A stretch of DNA of 64,000 nt from Vermamoeba vermiformis (Eukaryota > Tubulinea > Echinamoebida): NCBI GenBank assembly GCA_045837725.1, contig JBEWZL010000093.1, positions 1 through 64,000 of the forward strand, read 5' to 3'. Positions 62,334 through 64,000 of the stretch are shown in pieces. The notes under the pieces are model-generated. The model worked only from the letters and a program-made list of their open reading frames with translations. It was not told the origin of the DNA and ran no database searches. The translations under genes were made by a program, and so were the position numbers. Within the stretch, counting starts at the first letter, position 1, and each line of letters starts with the position of its first letter.

Positions 62334-64000
62334 ATAAAACTTTAGTTCTGATGATTTACTATGCAAATTGCTGGAACTTGAAGGTGATTGCCACAAGACA
62401 CAATCATTCTTGCATACTGATGGTTACTATGTCCCATACAGTGCAAGCTATGATTTTGAGAGTTAAAAATATTGCACCTTTTTCACTTGAAGCTGCAAAA
62501 TAAAGCTGGAAAAATTGTAAATAGAATATTCATAGTAATTTATCAATTAAATCTACAATCTGTCGAAAAGAGCTTCTTCACACCAATGCTCCAATGAACA
62601 TCACTTTGCATGTATTACCTTTGCCAACTGAGTCCTTAGAGTGGCATGCAACCAGCAGCCAAAGTCAATCAGCTCTGAAACTAAGACGTCTGAGCTCCCT
62701 GCCAAGTTGGAGTTATCCAATGCTGTTGTTATTCATGTATCCTTTACACAATAACTGACATCTAATTCAATTATATATTAATTTTCAAAATGGCTAATAA
62801 CTTACCTTATCATACTTACATACTACAGCACTTGGCCAAACAGGGCTACCCCTCAAAACTACTGATGCTGCGCAATTGACAGTGCATTAGAAAATTGTCC
62901 ACCAGATTAGATCAAGCCAGAGCCACAAAGATTCATTTGTGTGCTGGACGAATGAATTAGAACAAGCAGGAAAAGACCAGTTGCAGACACTCTGTTGGCA
63001 AAATGGCTGCAGAATGTGATGCCAGAGAACCTTCAAACTGTGGCAATCAAAGCTAACTTTATCCTCCAAAACTTTGCAGTAAGCCAGATTCACCCAGAAG
63101 TTGCTAAGTATCTCCCCTTGTTGGTGTTCCTGTAAGAAACATTTATTTAAAATTTGCCTAACATTGCTGTTGCAAGATAATACCTGAAAGTCTTCAGTAA
63201 ACTTGCTCCATGGGGGCTCCAGAAATTTTGATACATTGAGTTTACATCACAATACAGGACATGTCACAATGGATTTTTGGGCAAAAATGCAGTATCAACT
63301 GGCTGACTATGTTGAAAAGTTAATAGCAGCAAATTGCATTACATACCCCAAGTCTTCATCTTTCCTGATTTGATTGAGCACATCATAAATCTTTCTTTTA
63401 AAGTTGATGTCCTTCTTGTGATGCTTCATCCATTTGTGCCAATCCTCATAGTTGCTCTCTCAACTACATAATCATCAACATTGTATTTTATTGAATAAAT
63501 CTTTCAACCAGCACCACAGTCCTGAACATTGGGTCTGATTCCACGACTTTGGCAACCTGGCTGCTGCTGGCAACACGTCACTGAGAGGACTATAATGCAA
63601 CAACTTTTAGAAGTGGATCCTCTTTGCAACGTGAGAGCAGTGTATGTATTTAGTTAGTACTTGCACAGGTTTTACTCAGCAAAGAAAGATAAAATACAGC
63701 CGGATCATGACAATCAACTGCTGTTATGTACCGTAAAAGGCAAGCTGATTTAACTGCAGTGAACTATCGGCATTAGGTGAGCCTTCCCACAGTATTCTTC
63801 CAGTCAAATACACATCACTTACCATCTATTGTTGATAAGCAGAGCCTGTGATCTGTTGGGGTGGGATTGGAGAGATTTTAGTACGCCGTGCGTAACATTT
63901 TTGCTAGAGCACCGATAGAACACCACAGAGAGAGGTCCTCTCCAGAGAAAAAGTGTTATACTTGTTGTTGTTTGCATGGTGTTAGTGGTGCGAAGGAATA
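62334..64000. other. CpG-depleted, apparently non-coding DNA
   Basis: From 62341 to 63540 I count four CpG dinucleotides in 1,200 nt, against roughly 40 expected from the C and G content, with TG and CA correspondingly frequent. The final 460 nt return to ordinary CpG content. No ORF of interest is found on either strand; only one 68-codon minus-strand ORF (62887-63093) exists and it has no family resemblance. The pattern fits a long-methylated, inactive repeat eroded by deamination, but I cannot identify a family, terminal repeats or coding remnants, and the unit may extend beyond the right edge. Confidence 0.55.

Overview
The window is nuclear DNA of an intron-rich, gene-dense eukaryote, most probably a free-living amoeba of the Amoebozoa; the placement is an inference from gene content and is not proven. 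Most genes carry many short GT-AG introns of about 45-100 nt, intergenic gaps are mostly 100-400 nt, and both strands are used equally. The repertoire combines an inositol-trisphosphate-receptor-type Ca2+ channel, SARAF, a Rab32-like GTPase, guanylate-binding-protein (GBP) GTPases, GCN5, a RasGAP, F-box proteins, palmitoyl-protein thioesterase, mitochondrial propionyl-CoA carboxylase and a bacterial-looking set of low-intron enzymes.

Layout. 1-9.7 kb: glutamate-carboxypeptidase-II-like peptidase (cut by the left edge), soluble pyrophosphatase, intronless AAC(3)-family acetyltransferase, secreted cystatin-like protein, small secreted Cys-rich protein, SGT1 co-chaperone. 10-17 kb: RasGAP joined to a thioredoxin-fold (PRXL2/AhpC-TSA-like) domain, a long purine tract, GCN5. 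17-25.5 kb: surface beta-helix protein with fibronectin III domain and probable GPI anchor, SARAF, type I EGF-like membrane protein, alpha/beta hydrolase. 25.6-32.7 kb: F-box/propeller-like protein, palmitoyl-protein thioesterase, intronless DUF1080 protein, second F-box protein. 33-39 kb: Rab32-like GTPase, PCCB, two small unrecognised genes. 39-45.7 kb: two divergent GBP-like GTPases with signal peptides, transcribed head-to-head from a roughly 100-nt promoter. 46-62 kb: ammonium transporter, the 9.4-kb IP3-receptor-like channel gene, an ATP-grasp protein, a Rab-like GTPase and a multipass membrane protein with a 24-nt micro-exon. 62.3-64 kb: non-coding DNA that is strikingly CpG-poor, unlike the rest.

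Shared themes. Ca2+ stores (IP3R-like channel plus SARAF), endolysosomal traffic (Rab32, thioesterase, GBPs) and secreted or surface proteins are well represented. Three genes (AAC(3)-like, DUF1080, beta-helix) have zero or one intron among multi-intron neighbours and look like acquisitions from bacteria. Several otherwise well-conserved genes carry a single-base frame break or an in-frame stop. The simplest explanation is consensus errors in the assembly, but true decay or recoding is not excluded. All exon models here were read by eye from reading frames, splice sites and family motifs; ends of some exons are approximate.
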